Below are positions 61,262 to 64,000 of a stretch of DNA of 64,000 nucleotides, one piece after another. The position numbers and the translations under genes were made by a program. The stretch is from NCBI GenBank assembly GCA_018970025.1, contig JAGWXF010000003.1, forward strand, positions 62,001 through 126,000, written 5' to 3'. Under the pieces are notes generated by a model, which did no database searches, was not told where the DNA came from, and saw nothing but the letters and a program-made list of their open reading frames with translations. How positions within the stretch are numbered: position 1 is the first letter of the stretch; each line of letters opens with the position of its first letter. The DNA is from Actinomycetales bacterium (GTDB lineage: Bacteria; Actinomycetota; Actinomycetes; S36-B12).

Positions 61262-62332
61262 CTACGGACGAGGCCTGATGATCGTCACGCCAGGATGCGG
61301 ATGCGTGGCCATGCCTGCGAGGGCCGCCGGCACCTCGTCCAGGCCAATCCGTCGGGTCACCAGCCGCAGCGGGTCACAGGTGCCGTCGGCCACGAGCGCG
61401 AGCATCTGCGGATAGTCGCGGGCGGCCATCCCGTGCGATCCGAGGATGGAGAGCTCGAGCCCGATGACGCGGTGCATGGGCACCGTCGCGCGGTCGCCGA
61501 TCTCGGCGGGCGGCAACAGGCCCACCTGCACATGACGCCCGCGCGGACGCAGGCTCTCGACCGCGGCATGACAGGTGTCGATACTGCCGAGTGCGTCGAA
61601 GGTGACATCCGCCCCAGGCGGGATGAGCTCGCGGATCGCCTCGACGACCGACTGGCGCTGGCTCATCGGGGAGCCGTCGTCCGCGTGCAGGGCATGCGCC
61701 GCGCCCAGCTCCTGGGCCAGTGCCAGGGCATCGGGATTCGCATCGACCGCGATCACGCATGCTCCGCGGGCCGTCGCCACCATGACGATCGACAGCCCAA
61801 CGCCGCCGCAGCCGAAGACGATCGCCGTCTCCCCGGCCTGGACGTCGCCCACGCCCGCCACGGCCCGATAGGCAGTCGCGAATCGGCAGCCGAGCCCGGC
61901 AGCGGCGTCCATCGACACCGACGCCGACAGTGGCACCACGTTGAAATCGGCCCGAGGGATGGCAACGAACTCGGCGAAGGAGCCCGGACCGCTGAAGCCC
62001 GGCTGCCACTGCCGCGGGCAGACCTGGGCATTGCCGCTCAGGCACTGCGGGCAGGACCCGCACCCGCAGACGAACGGGACGGTCACGCGCTCGCCGACCG
62101 CACGGAGCCGCACCTGGTCGCCGACCGCCACGATGCAGCCGGCGAGCTCATGGCCCGGAGTGTGCGGCAAGGCCGTGATGTCGGGGTCGTGCCCCTGCCA
62201 TCCATGCCAGTCGCTTCGGCACAGGCCCGTCGCCTCCACCTGGATCACCACGCCGTCGGCCGGGGGCACCGGATCGGGGACGTCAGCCAGCGAGATCGGG
62301 CCGCCGAAGGAGGCGAACTGAACGGCTCGCAC
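61262..62332 (-). CDS. Zinc-binding alcohol dehydrogenase (MDR)
   Basis: TGLCRSDWHGWQGHDP, PHTPGHELAGCIVAVGD, CGCGSCPQCLSGNAQVCPRQ, VFGCGGVGLSIV. Confidence 0.92.
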   Translation of the reverse strand: MRAVQFASFGGPISLADVPDPVPPADGVVIQVEATGLCRSDWHGWQGHDPDITALPHTPGHELAGCIVAVGDQVRLRAVGERVTVPFVCGCGSCPQCLSGNAQVCPRQWQPGFSGPGSFAEFVAIPRADFNVVPLSASVSMDAAAGLGCRFATAYRAVAGVGDVQAGETAIVFGCGGVGLSIVMVATARGACVIAVDANPDALALAQELGAAHALHADDGSPMSQRQSVVEAIRELIPPGADVTFDALGSIDTCHAAVESLRPRGRHVQVGLLPPAEIGDRATVPMHRVIGLELSILGSHGMAARDYPQMLALVADGTCDPLRLVTRRIGLDEVPAALAGMATHPHPGVTIIRPRP

Positions 62333-62585
62333 CCGCTGAGGATAGGGCCGGCGGGTCGGATGGAGCCAGGAGGCGGGATCGCATGTCGGGTAATCGGCGT
62401 GCGTAAAAACCGATGAACCTGTCGGGTCGCCCGTTACGCGAACCTGCCATGCTCGGCTTCACTGGTGCACGCTCCAGATCCAGGCTTCAGGCGAGAGATG
62501 CCTTCGGACGAACCTTGGCATCGGACGAAATGTGGCATCGGGGCAGGGCGCAGCGAACGCCGCTGGGCCGGAAGGAGGCCGGTCG

Positions 62586-64000
62586 ATGGCTGCTCGACGC
62601 TCATTGCTGGCCGTGCCCGTCAGTGCACGCCTAGCGTGCCTGGCCTTCGCGGCCTGGGTCGCCGTCGCCGGCTGCGGCTCCAGCCAGACGCTGCCGGCCG
62701 TGGGTGCCTCCGGTATCAACGGGCAGGTCGCCGCGGATGGCTCCGGCGGCTTCGCCCAGCCCGACTGTGCCGGCATCGATCCGCAGGCCTGCATCGCGAG
62801 CGGCTTCGTGCCTGATGTGAATGGCTTCAGCTTCAAGAACTGGGCCGGCACCGGCTCGATCGATGCCACCACCATGGTCGCGCTGTTCGGCAAGGAATCC
62901 GTCTGCGCAGATGCAGCCTCCGACGACTGCCAGGTGCTGCCCGCTGCCCAGCAGTGGGCCGATCAGGTGAACCAGGCGATGAACGGCGGTCACTGCGAGG
63001 GCATGGCTACGCTTCCGCAGCGGATCTTCACCGACCCCACGCTGCTCAGTGGTATCAGCCCGTCAGCCGCGAACACCTTCGCGCTCTCCAAGGAGGACCC
63101 CAAGGTCACGTCGGCCATCGAGTTCTGGTGGACGACCCAGATGTTCCCTGCCGTGCAGGAGGCCTTCACGTCCTTCCACGATCAGGAGCCGACGCAGGTC
63201 GTCGATGCCCTGAAGGCGGGCCTCGCCGACGGCACGAACTACACGATGGCCATCTACTCCGACACCGGCGCAGGCCATTCGGTCACCCCGATCGCGGTCA
63301 CCTTCGACGGCTCGCAGTACGCGATCTCGATCTACGACAACAACTACCCCGGGACGGTTCAGCACGTGATGGTCGACCCGGCGACCCAGCGCTGGAGCTA
63401 TGCAGCGGGGACAACCAATCCGGATTCGCCGACCACCGGCTGGGAAGGCGGCACGGGCACGATCGACCTGACACCGATGTCCATCCGCGAGGTCCCCACC
63501 GGTGCGCCCTTCAGCGTCGCCGAAGCGAAGGGATCGGCGTCGGTGCGCGGCGACTCCTCCAGCCTGCTCGTGACATCTGCCGATCCGGATACCCAGGTCG
63601 GCGTCAGCCTGACCATTGACGGCCGGACGTACGACACCACGCAAGGATTCACCGACCTGCCCGAGGGCGTCATCGCCCGGCCACTGCTCGGCGCGGGGAT
63701 GTCCGGGAACGGCATGTACGTCACGATCGATCGCACGGTCGTCCCCGAGTTCGAGGCCAGCGGCATCGCGCGCTCACGCCAGACCGGCGAGGTTGCCGCA
63801 GACCGCGACTACAGCATGTCCATCGACACCCCTGGCGTGCCACGGGTCAAGGTGGATACGACGACGACCGCCGGCCCGGCGCCGGACCCCACCTTTCGCG
63901 TCGCGGACACTGGCCGCGTCGATGTCACGACCCCGCCGGGGCGAGAAGCCCGGGCGAGCATCGCGAACGGCCAGAACGGCCTCGACCTGAGCCTGGCCGA
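62586..64000 (+). CDS. Lipoprotein with papain/C39-like Cys-His layout (3' partial; absent from ORF track)
   Basis: Manual translation: MAARRSLLAVPVSARLACLAFAAWVAVAGCGSS...NGGHCEGMATLPQR...GAGHSVTPIAVTFDGSQYAISIYDNNYPG; frame open to window end. Confidence 0.75.
   Translation, partial: MAARRSLLAVPVSARLACLAFAAWVAVAGCGSSQTLPAVGASGINGQVAADGSGGFAQPDCAGIDPQACIASGFVPDVNGFSFKNWAGTGSIDATTMVALFGKESVCADAASDDCQVLPAAQQWADQVNQAMNGGHCEGMATLPQRIFTDPTLLSGISPSAANTFALSKEDPKVTSAIEFWWTTQMFPAVQEAFTSFHDQEPTQVVDALKAGLADGTNYTMAIYSDTGAGHSVTPIAVTFDGSQYAISIYDNNYPGTVQHVMVDPATQRWSYAAGTTNPDSPTTGWEGGTGTIDLTPMSIREVPTGAPFSVAEAKGSASVRGDSSSLLVTSADPDTQVGVSLTIDGRTYDTTQGFTDLPEGVIARPLLGAGMSGNGMYVTIDRTVVPEFEASGIARSRQTGEVAADRDYSMSIDTPGVPRVKVDTTTTAGPAPDPTFRVADTGRVDVTTPPGREARASIANGQNGLDLSLA

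Overview
Window of GC-rich (by eye roughly two-thirds G+C), densely coded DNA, most likely from an actinobacterium. That placement is inferred from the PucR/FasR-like regulator-fabD-fabH-acpP-fabF-accD order, DUF3145, DUF3467, a septum-formation protein and a furA-katG pair. Main blocks: (1) 1-7.6 kb: VIT1-type iron transporter end and the fatty-acid synthesis operon, with a FabD carrying a C-terminal biotinyl-like domain. (2) 7.6-11.2 kb: DUF3145, TetR, S51 peptidase, SPFH/NfeD pair. (3) 11.3-21.9 kb, minus strand: a meta-cleavage lower-pathway operon (two hydratase/decarboxylase paralogues, acylating acetaldehyde dehydrogenase, 4-hydroxy-2-oxovalerate aldolase, aldehyde dehydrogenase, IclR regulator) adjoining a divergent DHPS-like protein and a RibD-C-like reductase. 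(4) 23-35.2 kb: an unusual divergent locus with ROK repressor, sugar ABC transporter, PIG-L deacetylase, two iron-ADH/G1PDH-like enzymes, ROK kinase, DegT aminotransferase, Gfo/Idh dehydrogenase and SIS protein. It is a candidate uncharacterised amino-sugar/aminocyclitol utilisation or remodelling pathway. (5) 35.2-36.0 kb: a clear heliorhodopsin. (6) 38.5-43.6 kb: a decaying accessory island with fragments of an ABC ATPase, an OmpA domain, FN3 and a frameshifted LuxR, plus a VapBC-like toxin-antitoxin pair. (7) 43.6-64 kb: secreted and cell-envelope proteins, a voltage-gated cation channel with an atypical filter, furA-katG and a Vgb-like beta-propeller. A lipoprotein CDS running off the right edge is missing from the ORF track. 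A cross-window signal is the number of short, near-perfect tandem repeats, mostly in frame and at extreme protein termini. All calls are from reading sequence; no database searches were run.
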